Assembly (NCBI GenBank): GCA_910577605.1
Contig: CAJTON010000017.1
Coordinates: forward strand, 37,927 to 56,647
DNA length: 18,721 bases
Direction of reading: 5' to 3'
Origin: an uncultured Butyrivibrio sp.
Lineage (GTDB): Bacteria; Bacillota; Clostridia; Lachnospirales; Lachnospiraceae
In this document: positions 1-6,921 of the stretch, piece after piece
How the letters are laid out: the number at the start of each line of letters is the position of its first letter
How positions within the stretch are numbered: position 1 is the first letter of the stretch
Notes under the pieces: model-generated
What the model saw: only the letters and a program-made list of their open reading frames with translations
Told to the model about the DNA's origin: nothing
The model's database searches: none
Translations under genes and position numbers: made by a program

Positions 1-1
1 G

Positions 2-964
2 GAGGAACTGGGCGTGACCTATTACGGAATTTCCTCCGGCAAGCTCAGACGGTATCTCGACATAAAGAACCTGACCGATCCTTTCCGCGTTATCAAAGGA
101 CTTTCTCAGGCCAAAAAACTTATCAGACAGATCAAGCCCGACATCGTATTTTCCAAAGGCGGCTTTGTCGCCGTTCCCGTCGTAATGGCGGCCGGAAAAT
201 GCAAGGTCCCGGTAATCATACACGAATCCGACATGACCCCCGGACTTGCGAACAGGCTTTGTCAGAAGCACGCGCTCAAGGTCTGCTGCAATTTTCCCGA
301 AACCGTCAAGATGATTCCTGACAGCAAAGGAGTCCTCACAGGCTCCCCGATACGTCAGGAGCTTCTATGCGGCGACAGGGCGGCGGGGCTTAATTTCTGC
401 GGCTTTAACACATCGAAGCCCGTACTGATGATAATCGGCGGCAGCCTCGGCGCGGCTCATGTAAACGACGCGGTGCGCGCCGTTCTTCCCGCGCTTCTTG
501 AACGCTTTCAGATAATTCATGTGTGCGGAAAAGGAAAGACCTACCCGACGCTTGACGGCACAGCCGGATACCGCCAGTTCGAGTATGTCACCGACGAACT
601 AAAGGACCTTTTTGCCGCGGCGGACGTCGTAATTTCCCGCGCGGGCGCGAACGTGATATGCGAACTGCTTGCGATGCGAAAACCCAATCTTCTCATTCCG
701 CTCCCCGCAGAGGCAAGCAGAGGCGACCAGCTTTTAAACGCCGCCTCATTCCAGAAGCAGGGCTATAGCGCGGTCCTTGAGGAGAGCGAAATAAAGGGCG
801 ACGCTCTTTTGAACGCGGTCATAAAACTCTATGAGCAGCGCGACAAATACATCGAGACCATGAGTAACAGCAGACAGAAGGATTCTATCGCCGCCATCGT
901 AAGGCTCATACAGCAGTACAGCAAGTCAGACACCCCGCCGCAGGCAGCGGGACATAAAGCTTGA
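2..964 (+). CDS. murG: MurG, lipid II-forming GlcNAc transferase (5' end outside window)
   Basis: Peripheral membrane GT-B glycosyltransferase that adds GlcNAc from UDP-GlcNAc to lipid I to make lipid II, the last cytoplasmic step of peptidoglycan synthesis. The frame is open from base 2, so roughly the first 55-60 residues, including the N-terminal glycine loop, lie left of the window. A GTG at 14 is in frame but is not the real start. Visible MurG landmarks are YYGISSGKLRRY, FSKGGFVAVPV, HESDMTPGLANRL, the TGSPIRQE linker, IGGSLGA in the UDP-sugar half, SRAGANVICELLA and the EASRGDQLLNA region. It ends in TGA. The next gene starts 33 bp on in the same direction. Family assignment is secure; it is the usual Clostridia form and I see no lesion. 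Confidence 0.95.
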   Translation, partial: EELGVTYYGISSGKLRRYLDIKNLTDPFRVIKGLSQAKKLIRQIKPDIVFSKGGFVAVPVVMAAGKCKVPVIIHESDMTPGLANRLCQKHALKVCCNFPETVKMIPDSKGVLTGSPIRQELLCGDRAAGLNFCGFNTSKPVLMIIGGSLGAAHVNDAVRAVLPALLERFQIIHVCGKGKTYPTLDGTAGYRQFEYVTDELKDLFAAADVVISRAGANVICELLAMRKPNLLIPLPAEASRGDQLLNAASFQKQGYSAVLEESEIKGDALLNAVIKLYEQRDKYIETMSNSRQKDSIAAIVRLIQQYSKSDTPPQAAGHKA

Positions 965-997
965 AACGGCGCTTACCGCCGCCGGAGGTATTTTATT

Positions 998-1210
998 TTG
1001 TTCAGGAAAAAACAAAGACTGTCCTATGACAAGGAAAACAAACGCCCCGTTATCCGCGCAAGCATCTGCAACGGCGAACAGGTCGCCGGCTTCGAGGATA
1101 AACGCACCGGCGTTTTCACGGAAATCATGCTGATAAAAAATGACAAAGACTTAAAGGAATTTACAGATACCTACGGCATAGCGGAAGAAGAAATAAAGAA
1201 AAAATATTAA
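998..1210 (+). CDS. Small conserved hypothetical protein (70 aa)
   Basis: Uses a TTG start (998) preceded by GGAGG at 984-988, nine bases upstream, which fixes the start. The product is short and charged, with no signal peptide or membrane segment. Its middle reads SICNGEQVAGFEDKRTG, followed by a segment ending in KEFTDTYGI. I recall similar small proteins in Lachnospiraceae genomes, sometimes carrying an unreliable aspartate dehydrogenase name; at 70 residues it cannot be that enzyme. It lies 33 bp after murG, probably in the same transcript, and is closed by a terminator that overlaps its stop codon. The function is unknown. The strong ribosome site and coding character make it a real gene rather than a chance frame. 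Confidence 0.75.
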   Translation: MFRKKQRLSYDKENKRPVIRASICNGEQVAGFEDKRTGVFTEIMLIKNDKDLKEFTDTYGIAEEEIKKKY

Positions 1211-1232
1211 GGCGGGGGAGTCCCGCCTTAAT
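1206..1232. terminator. Bidirectional intrinsic terminator between convergent genes
   Basis: An 11-bp perfect inverted repeat (1206-1216 with 1222-1232, core GGCGGG/CCCGCC) closes a five-base loop. It is followed by TTTTA on the + strand and by an interrupted T tract (ATTTTTTC) on the - strand. It overlaps the TAA of the 70-aa gene and begins 2 bp after the stop of the leftward plsX gene, so it can end both converging transcripts. Confidence 0.85.
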
Positions 1233-1233
1233 T

Positions 1234-2169
1234 TTATTCCTGCACCGCCTGATATATACAGCTCTTTATCGTGTCGGCATTCGCGCACCCGTGAGCCTTG
1301 ATGACCGGCTTTTTTACGCCAAGTATCATCGCGCCGCCGTAATCGTTGAATCTGTAAAATAATCCGGTTTTCTCCGCAGCCGCTTCGATTATTGCCGCGT
1401 CCTCTCCGGCAGCCGATTTCAGACGTTCGATAAGCATTCTTCCCGCCGCCTCGGTATTTTTGAGGATCATATTGCCCGTAAAGCCGTCGCACACTACAAC
1501 ATCATAATCTCCGGTAAAAATATCCTCCGGCTCTATATTTCCCTTAAAATTCAGCTCGCTCTCTTTGAGGGCGGCAAAGACGCTCTTTAACTTTTCGGTG
1601 CCCTTGCCCTCCTCCTTGCCTACCGACAAAAGAGCGACGGCAGGATCTTCTATGTGTTTTGCCGTTTTCATATAATCGCAGCCAAGCCTCGCGAAAAGCG
1701 CCATGTCCTCCACTGTCGGTTCAAGATTCGCGCCGCAATCCAAAAGACAGAGCCGCCCTTTTTCACTGTACGGCAGAAGCGTTCCGAGGACGGGCTTCAC
1801 AACTCCGTCCAAAAGTCCGAGCTTTACGAGCGAGGACACAAAAACCGCTCCCGTACTGCCGACGCTTATGAGATTGTCCGAGTCAGCGTCAGCCGCGTAA
1901 TAATCAAACGCCGCCGAGAGCGTATATCCGTTGTCGCCGTGAACAGCCAGAGTGGGGTTGTCATGATTAGTAAGCACGTTAGGCGCGTGTATTATACTCA
2001 GTCGTTTCCTGTCATATTTGTACCGCGACAAAAGCACCTCTAGCTTCTCCTTATCTCCGGCAAGCACCGTCTCCAGCTCAGGCACGGCGTTTAGCGCCTC
2101 CACAACTCCGGGCAGCATCACCGACACATCATTGTCGCCTCCGTACAGATCCAAAACTATCTTTTTCAT
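1234..2169 (-). CDS. plsX: PlsX-family phosphate acyltransferase, divergent
   Basis: PlsX exchanges acyl-ACP and acyl-phosphate and so supplies or consumes the acyl donor for glycerol-3-phosphate acylation at the membrane. Family motifs run through all 311 residues: DLYGGD at the N-terminus (usual form DAMGGD), ISVGSTGAVF (usual SAGNTGA), LDCGAN, LLSVGKEEGKG, VVVCDGFTGN, and GGAMILGVKKPVIKAHGCAN at the C-terminus. An in-frame extension to 2256 was rejected: ATG 2169 has AGAGGA at 2179-2184 and the extension would run inside fakA. The gene starts 14 bp after the fakA stop and is last in the operon. It is not beside the usual rpmF, fabD or rnc neighbours, so it may be a second, specialised PlsX. 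Its placement directly after fakA fits acyl-phosphate as the shared intermediate. Confidence 0.88.
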   Translation of the reverse strand: MKKIVLDLYGGDNDVSVMLPGVVEALNAVPELETVLAGDKEKLEVLLSRYKYDRKRLSIIHAPNVLTNHDNPTLAVHGDNGYTLSAAFDYYAADADSDNLISVGSTGAVFVSSLVKLGLLDGVVKPVLGTLLPYSEKGRLCLLDCGANLEPTVEDMALFARLGCDYMKTAKHIEDPAVALLSVGKEEGKGTEKLKSVFAALKESELNFKGNIEPEDIFTGDYDVVVCDGFTGNMILKNTEAAGRMLIERLKSAAGEDAAIIEAAAEKTGLFYRFNDYGGAMILGVKKPVIKAHGCANADTIKSCIYQAVQE

Positions 2170-2183
2170 AAAATTCTGTCCTC

Positions 2184-3785
2184 TCACTGAATGGCAAAAA
2201 CATAATCGTAAACGCTTTGACCGCCGCATACATAATAGATCTCCGCGTCCCCGCACAGCTTTGAAAGCTCCGGCTCAAGCGCCTTGACTGCCTCAAGCGC
2301 GTCCTCGTCCCTGCATATCGCAAGAACCGACTCCTTATCCCCCATATCGGGAATATTTTCCATAAGCGCAAGAACAGCGCCGTCACGGTCCTCGCGGTCC
2401 GCAATGATAGTTTTGCCGGACATTGCTATGTAATGACCCTCATGTATCTCTACGCCGTCGATATCAGCGTCCCTTGTCGCGGGGCAGACTGTTCCCGTAA
2501 CCGTTCCGCTTATTTCCCTGTCCATATATTTGATGATATTCTCAACGCTGTCGTCCTTGTTAAGTATGGAAAGCGCGCTGTAACCTTCCGCCATAGAATG
2601 CGTGCGTACAACATGGATATTAACGTTTTCGCACATTTTCTGGACCTGCTCAGCAACCATTATTATATTGCCGTTGTTCGGCAGAAGGATTATATCGTCC
2701 GCCATAAAGCTGTCTATCACTTTCACAAAATCGTTGACCGAAACATTGTCGGACTGACCGCCGTCAACGATGCGGCTCGCTCCAAGACGCATAAAAAGCT
2801 CGCCTACGCCCGGACCGTCGGCAACCGCGATAACGGCGCATTTCTCCTTATCCTTAAGCATGGTCTCCTGATGCTGAATGGTCATATTTTCTATTTTGAT
2901 CTTGATAAACTCACCGAACTGATGACAGTATTTTAAGACCGCCTCAGGCTTTAACGTATGTACATGAAGCTTGAGCTTGCTGCCGTCGGTCACGGTAACC
3001 ACGGAATTTCCCACATAGTTAAGAAAATCGGTCGTTTTCTGCATATTGAACTCCGCGCCGCTTTCCGAATCGAGCTTAACGATAAGTTCGGTGCAGTAGC
3101 CGAATTCTCCGTCGTCCGACATGACCGCCATGGGCGAAGCAGACTTCACAAATTCGTCCGCGTCAAAGCCGCTCTCGGAATCAAGAGCGCCAAGCATTCC
3201 GCCGAGTATGCATACAAATCCAAAGCCGCCGCTGTCAACTACTCCCGCCTCCTTAAGCACCGCAAGAAGATTCGGGGTATTCGCAAGCGATTTCTTAGCC
3301 GCTTCAAACGCGCATCTAAGATAGTCCTCGACTGTGGTCTCCTCCGTGAGGATCTCCTCGCACGCCTCATAGGTTTCCCTCGCAACCGTAAGGATCGTTC
3401 CCTCCACAGGAGAAAGCACCGCATCGTACGCCGTTTCAATGCCGTTCATAAAGGCATTATTCAGCGCGAACGCGTCAAATTCCTCCGCCTCAATATCCTT
3501 CAGGCTTGCAAAAAAGCCCTTGAACCACTGTGAAAGGATAACGCCGGAATTGCCCTGAGATGCCATAAGAACGCCCTCGTACAGGCTGTCCATATCATCG
3601 GGGGTAATGTCGCGGTTTCCCACTTCGGCTATCGCTCCGATAGCGCCGAGCATCGTTTTTTCCATATTCGTTCCTGTATCGCCGTCAGGTATGGGGAAAA
3701 CGTTAAGGCTGTTGAGCTTTTCTTTGTTGTCGGAAATGTTCTGTGCCGCCTTGGCAAGCATTTTTTTCAAAATCGAAATGTTCAT
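2184..3785 (-). CDS. fakA: FakA, ATP-binding subunit of fatty acid kinase (DAK2/YloV family)
   Basis: FakA phosphorylates the carboxyl group of a fatty acid held by a FakB partner, giving acyl-phosphate for phospholipid synthesis. Length (533 aa) is normal. The N-terminal DhaL/DAK2 kinase domain (about 1-200) shows PDGDTGTN at 33-40, whose aspartates bind Mg-ATP, ASQGNSGVILSQ at 75-86, SPVEGTILTVARE at about 125-137 and VVDSGGFGF at 162-170. The middle and C-terminal FakB-binding parts show GGQSDNVSVNDF, LPNNGNIIMVAEQ and the terminal YVCGGQSVYDY. Start ATG 3785 follows GAGGA at 3791-3795. It lies 17 bp after one fakB and 14 bp before plsX. No key residue appears to be missing. Family identity is close to certain; the substrate depends on the FakB partners. 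Confidence 0.95.
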   Translation of the reverse strand: MNISILKKMLAKAAQNISDNKEKLNSLNVFPIPDGDTGTNMEKTMLGAIGAIAEVGNRDITPDDMDSLYEGVLMASQGNSGVILSQWFKGFFASLKDIEAEEFDAFALNNAFMNGIETAYDAVLSPVEGTILTVARETYEACEEILTEETTVEDYLRCAFEAAKKSLANTPNLLAVLKEAGVVDSGGFGFVCILGGMLGALDSESGFDADEFVKSASPMAVMSDDGEFGYCTELIVKLDSESGAEFNMQKTTDFLNYVGNSVVTVTDGSKLKLHVHTLKPEAVLKYCHQFGEFIKIKIENMTIQHQETMLKDKEKCAVIAVADGPGVGELFMRLGASRIVDGGQSDNVSVNDFVKVIDSFMADDIILLPNNGNIIMVAEQVQKMCENVNIHVVRTHSMAEGYSALSILNKDDSVENIIKYMDREISGTVTGTVCPATRDADIDGVEIHEGHYIAMSGKTIIADREDRDGAVLALMENIPDMGDKESVLAICRDEDALEAVKALEPELSKLCGDAEIYYVCGGQSVYDYVFAIQ

Positions 3786-3802
3786 TTTATCCTCGTGTCA
3801 AA

Positions 3803-4696
3803 TTAATTATTCTGTATATGTGATGATTTGAGCGCTCCGTAATAATATACGATAACGGTTCCCGGTCCCACAGAAGCGCCTACTATCGGTCCGATAACGT
3901 TAAGCTCTATCTTCACGTCGCCGAGAGCTTCTTTAAGATATTCTTTAACCGTAACCGCATCCGCCTCGCATTCGGCGTGACCTATGCATATCGTCTGCTC
4001 CGCAGGATTCTCGATATGAGCGACCGTATAATCGGCGATCTCCTTGAGAGAGCTTTTACGTCCCTTGACCTTGCGGATTCCGACATTCTGCCCCTCCGCA
4101 TCGGATATTATAATGGGCTTCACTGCGAAAATATCTCCGAAGAAGGCGCTTGAAGCCTTTATTCTTCCCGACCTTTTAAGATAAGCAAGCTCCGCCGTCG
4201 TCGCGCAGAGATTGAATTTATGCCTGTTCAGATCGAGCCATGCGTATATCTCTCCGATACTCATGCCCTCGTCGCGCATCTTAGCCGCCTTTATCGCCAT
4301 AGTTCCCTGTCCCATTCCGCTATGCAGCGAATCCACACAGTAGATGCTTCTTCCGGGATATTCGGTCATAAGCTTATCCCTCATCACATAAGAAGATGCG
4401 ACCGAACCCGAAAGCGCGGACGAACAGCCTATGTACAGAATGTCCATGCCCTTCTCAAGATACGACCTGAATTTCGCGTCAAACTCGGTCATAGGGACCT
4501 GAACCGTCGTAAAACGCGTTCCGTTCTTCATTGCCGCGTAAAAGTCCGCCGGAGCTATCTCCTCCCAGTCAAGCGAAGCCTTGTACTCCCTGCTGCCGTC
4601 CGAAAAGCCCATAAGAACATAATCAATATCATACTGCTCCCTCAGCTCCTTGCTGAGGTCGGCGGTGGAATCCGCCAGAATCACAAAATCTGCCAT
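3803..4696 (-). CDS. fakB: DegV/FakB-family fatty acid-binding protein, copy adjacent to fakA
   Basis: FakB proteins enclose one fatty acid and present its carboxylate to FakA. The 297-aa DegV fold is complete: ADSTADL near the N-terminus, CSSALSGS at 91-98, YLKRSGRIK with Arg178, AVKPI at about 191-195 and IVGASVGPG at 281-289. Two sites differ from the form I expect. The usual TSQPS-like loop reads TTVQVPMTEF, and the usual G-x-H-x-G-P motif has Ser285 in place of His. The start is set by AGGAGG at 4705-4710, eight bases from ATG 4696. It is 15 bp after the Cys hydrolase and 17 bp before fakA, which supports partnership with FakA. Fatty acid preference cannot be read from the sequence. Confidence 0.9.
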   Translation of the reverse strand: MADFVILADSTADLSKELREQYDIDYVLMGFSDGSREYKASLDWEEIAPADFYAAMKNGTRFTTVQVPMTEFDAKFRSYLEKGMDILYIGCSSALSGSVASSYVMRDKLMTEYPGRSIYCVDSLHSGMGQGTMAIKAAKMRDEGMSIGEIYAWLDLNRHKFNLCATTAELAYLKRSGRIKASSAFFGDIFAVKPIIISDAEGQNVGIRKVKGRKSSLKEIADYTVAHIENPAEQTICIGHAECEADAVTVKEYLKEALGDVKIELNVIGPIVGASVGPGTVIVYYYGALKSSHIQNN

Positions 4697-4711
4697 TTGA
4701 TGCGCCTCCTG

Positions 4712-5683
4712 TTATAAACTTTTAATAAAATCCTTAATGCTTGTATCGTATTTGTCCTCGTTCGCAATGCGCAGGTGGGAGTGCGCCCCATGCTCGAACC
4801 ACACAAGCTCCTTGCGCTTACTGCCGCAGGCCTTATATAATTTCTCACAGTATTCGGGCAGAGAGCTTATGTCCTCCTTACCCGAAAACATTAACATGGG
4901 AGTGTCTATCTTACGGATACATTTTATGGGTCTGTACTTGACTACATCCGCGTCCGCCCACTTCTTAAACAGCCAAACCATCTCCTCCGCAACCGGAAAC
5001 GCGGGATGGCCCGTCGTCCTAGTCCTCTGTTTGATGACATTGTAAAACGAAAGGAACGGTCCCTCAAGCACTATCGCCTTCAGATGCGGATTTCCCGACA
5101 TCGCCGTGTATATGGCTGTCGCGGAGCCTATGCAGATGCCGTGGATAATTACCTCCTCCACTCCGTAGTCGCGGTTAAGCATATTTATCCATTCGGCGAT
5201 ATCATACTGCTCCCTTATACCGGCGGTACCGTACTTGCCCTCGCTCAGACCGTGCGCCCTGCCGTCCACCACAAGCACTCCGTATCCCATTTCATGGTAG
5301 GGCTTGGCAAAATAATAGCTGTACTCCAGCGCCTCCGCGCGCCCGGACAAAATTATGACCGCCTTACTGCTTCCGAAATCAAAATATTCCCCGACAAGTT
5401 TAAGTCCCTCGCTGGTAACGCTTACTTCCTTCTTAAATTCCTTTACCTTATCCGCCCAGTCAAGCCCTCGTTCGTACATTCTGCAGTGCTCCTCGTTCTC
5501 GGGACAGCTGTTCGCTCTCGCCCATTTATCCGGCGACGTCCTTATGAACTGGTTCTCATACTGCTTTTTAGCAATAGGCATCGTCACAATAAGCATACCG
5601 ACCATGGATATTATGATAAATGCCACGATCGGTATTACTATTACTAGGGGGCTGACCGCAAGCGCTATGTATACGCTTTGCAT
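4712..5683 (-). CDS. Membrane-anchored alpha/beta hydrolase with Cys nucleophile position
   Basis: A 323-aa protein with an N-terminal hydrophobic anchor (about residues 4-36) and an alpha/beta hydrolase fold of the YqkD-like group. Seen in order are VIILSGRAEALEY before the first loop, VVDGRAHGLSEGKYG, the nucleophile elbow HGICIGSAT, FSGKEDISSLPEYCEKLY, which should carry the acid, and WFEHGAHSHL with the likely catalytic His. The elbow is G-x-C-x-G: residue 184 is Cys (TGC, 5132-5134) where this group normally has Ser. ATG 5683 is preferred to GTG 5695 because GGAGGA (5688-5693) lies between them. It sits between two fakB genes in the same operon, suggesting release of acyl groups or thioester chemistry near the membrane. 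The substrate is unknown. Confidence 0.85.
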   Translation of the reverse strand: MQSVYIALAVSPLVIVIPIVAFIIISMVGMLIVTMPIAKKQYENQFIRTSPDKWARANSCPENEEHCRMYERGLDWADKVKEFKKEVSVTSEGLKLVGEYFDFGSSKAVIILSGRAEALEYSYYFAKPYHEMGYGVLVVDGRAHGLSEGKYGTAGIREQYDIAEWINMLNRDYGVEEVIIHGICIGSATAIYTAMSGNPHLKAIVLEGPFLSFYNVIKQRTRTTGHPAFPVAEEMVWLFKKWADADVVKYRPIKCIRKIDTPMLMFSGKEDISSLPEYCEKLYKACGSKRKELVWFEHGAHSHLRIANEDKYDTSIKDFIKSL

Positions 5684-5687
5684 ATTA

Positions 5688-5693
5688 TCCTCC
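5688..5693 (-). promoter_or_regulatory. Ribosome binding site deciding the Cys-hydrolase start
   Basis: GGAGGA lies four to five bases before ATG 5683. An upstream in-frame GTG (5693-5695) overlaps it and so cannot use it. Confidence 0.75.
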
Positions 5694-5705
5694 ACATATA
5701 TTAAA

Positions 5706-6635
5706 TTATTTTCCTAAAATCTCGTTGAGGACCTTAGTTTCCTCGACAAGACCCTCGGACGTTTCGGGTCCCATAAAAAATATGTTTACCATGCCCGGTC
5801 CGATAGAAGCTCCGCAGGTCTGACCTACGACAAGCATAAGTATTTCCTTCGGGTGAAAATTCTCCTCGACAAGCTCCTTTATCCTGAGCGCCTGCGCCTT
5901 ACGGTTGGTGTAGGATATGATTATACGCTGATTGCCGATATCCTCCGCCATTCTTTTAAGATACTCGACCGAAACCTCATAAAGTCCGTTATAGCCCTTT
6001 GTCTTGGCGATAACCTGATTCTCGCCCTTGCTGTTGACCTCAGCCATAGGCTTGATGCCGACAAGACTTCCCATAAGCGCCGTCATTCCGGTAACTCTTC
6101 CCATAGCCTTGAGGAAGAAAAGGTCGTCCACGGTGCCCATCTGGTGAACCTTTTGCTTGTTCTCCTCAAGCCACGCCGCCACCTCGTCAAGCGCCTTGCC
6201 TTCTTTTTTCATCTCACTAGCCCTTGACGCGAGAAGCGCGATGGCTCCGGCATATCTTAAGGTATCGACACAGACGATACGCTGTTCGGGATATTTTTCC
6301 TTGAGCGCCTTAGCCGCCGCCATGCAGTTCGCGTAAGTTCCGCTTATTCCCGAAGAAATCGAGATATTAAGAATCTCATAGCCCTGCTCAAGATATTTCT
6401 CAAAAAATTCCGACTGGGCGGCAAGACTTCTTATCGAAGTCTGATATATGTTTTTCTTGGACATCGAGCCGTAAAACTCGGCAGGCGTCATATTTTTCCA
6501 GTCCAGATCCTGCAGAATGGTCGTTCCGTCGGGCTTTGTAATATTGCCCGGAAAATAATCCGTAATTCCGAATCTTTCTCTAAGCTCCAGAGGCAGATCG
6601 CACGCCCCGTCGCACAGTATTACATAATCTCTCAT
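5706..6635 (-). CDS. fakB: DegV/FakB-family fatty acid-binding protein, second copy
   Basis: A 309-aa DegV/FakB homologue, clearly diverged from the copy at 3803-4696. Seen are LCDGACDLP at the N-terminus (family form DSTADLP), YQTSIRS in the TSQPS-like region, SISSGISGTY at about 92-101, FFLKAMGRV with Arg180, VGIKPM, and TCGASIGPG around 273-281. Ser277 stands where FakB proteins commonly carry His in G-x-H-x-G-P, the same change as in the other copy. Its ATG overlaps the stop of the ACP gene (TGATG), and AAGGAG lies just upstream, so it is probably translationally coupled to ACP. Two FakBs serving one FakA is common and usually reflects different acyl-chain preferences; here that is inference. 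Confidence 0.88.
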   Translation of the reverse strand: MRDYVILCDGACDLPLELRERFGITDYFPGNITKPDGTTILQDLDWKNMTPAEFYGSMSKKNIYQTSIRSLAAQSEFFEKYLEQGYEILNISISSGISGTYANCMAAAKALKEKYPEQRIVCVDTLRYAGAIALLASRASEMKKEGKALDEVAAWLEENKQKVHQMGTVDDLFFLKAMGRVTGMTALMGSLVGIKPMAEVNSKGENQVIAKTKGYNGLYEVSVEYLKRMAEDIGNQRIIISYTNRKAQALRIKELVEENFHPKEILMLVVGQTCGASIGPGMVNIFFMGPETSEGLVEETKVLNEILGK

Positions 6636-6889
6636 CAGTTTATCTCCTTCTCAACGATCGCAATCACGTCTCCCACATTTTTGCAGGCGGACATACCGTC
6701 CACCGACAACGTGATTCCGAATTCCTTTTCAATTTCTAATATTATCATTACGAACGACAGACTGTCAAGACCGAGGTCCTCCCTGAGAAGACTGCCGTCC
6801 TTTATGTTTTCCAACGGAATTTCAAAGCTCCGGTTCATAACCTTGTAAACCCTTTGTATAACTCCGTACAATCTTTCCAATGTGTCCAT
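6635..6889 (-). CDS. Acyl carrier protein, operon-specific
   Basis: An 84-aa carrier protein. The phosphopantetheine site is DLGLDSLSFVM with Ser43, followed by helix III residues typical of ACP (LEIEKEFGITL). It would carry acyl groups as thioesters in the cytoplasm. AGGAGG at 6901-6906 stands 11 bases before ATG 6889. It follows the tandem acyltransferase by 32 bp and overlaps the next fakB by one base. Its site sequence differs from the DSLD-type site of housekeeping AcpP and it has no fab neighbours, so I read it as a dedicated carrier for this operon. Possible donors are the AMP ligase or PlsX; the possible acceptor enzyme is the tandem acyltransferase. Confidence 0.9.
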   Translation of the reverse strand: MDTLERLYGVIQRVYKVMNRSFEIPLENIKDGSLLREDLGLDSLSFVMIILEIEKEFGITLSVDGMSACKNVGDVIAIVEKEIN

Positions 6890-6921
6890 ATAATACCATT
6901 CCTCCTGACGTTCATGCGTTT

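Noticed and set aside
14..16. GTG at 14 as the true start of murG
   Set aside because: The frame is open to base 2 and the conserved N-terminal part of MurG is missing, so the gene begins outside the window.
2170..2256. 29-residue N-terminal extension of the PlsX gene
   Set aside because: It overlaps the end of fakA, is Arg/Cys rich and unlike any PlsX N-terminus. ATG 2169 has its own AGAGGA.
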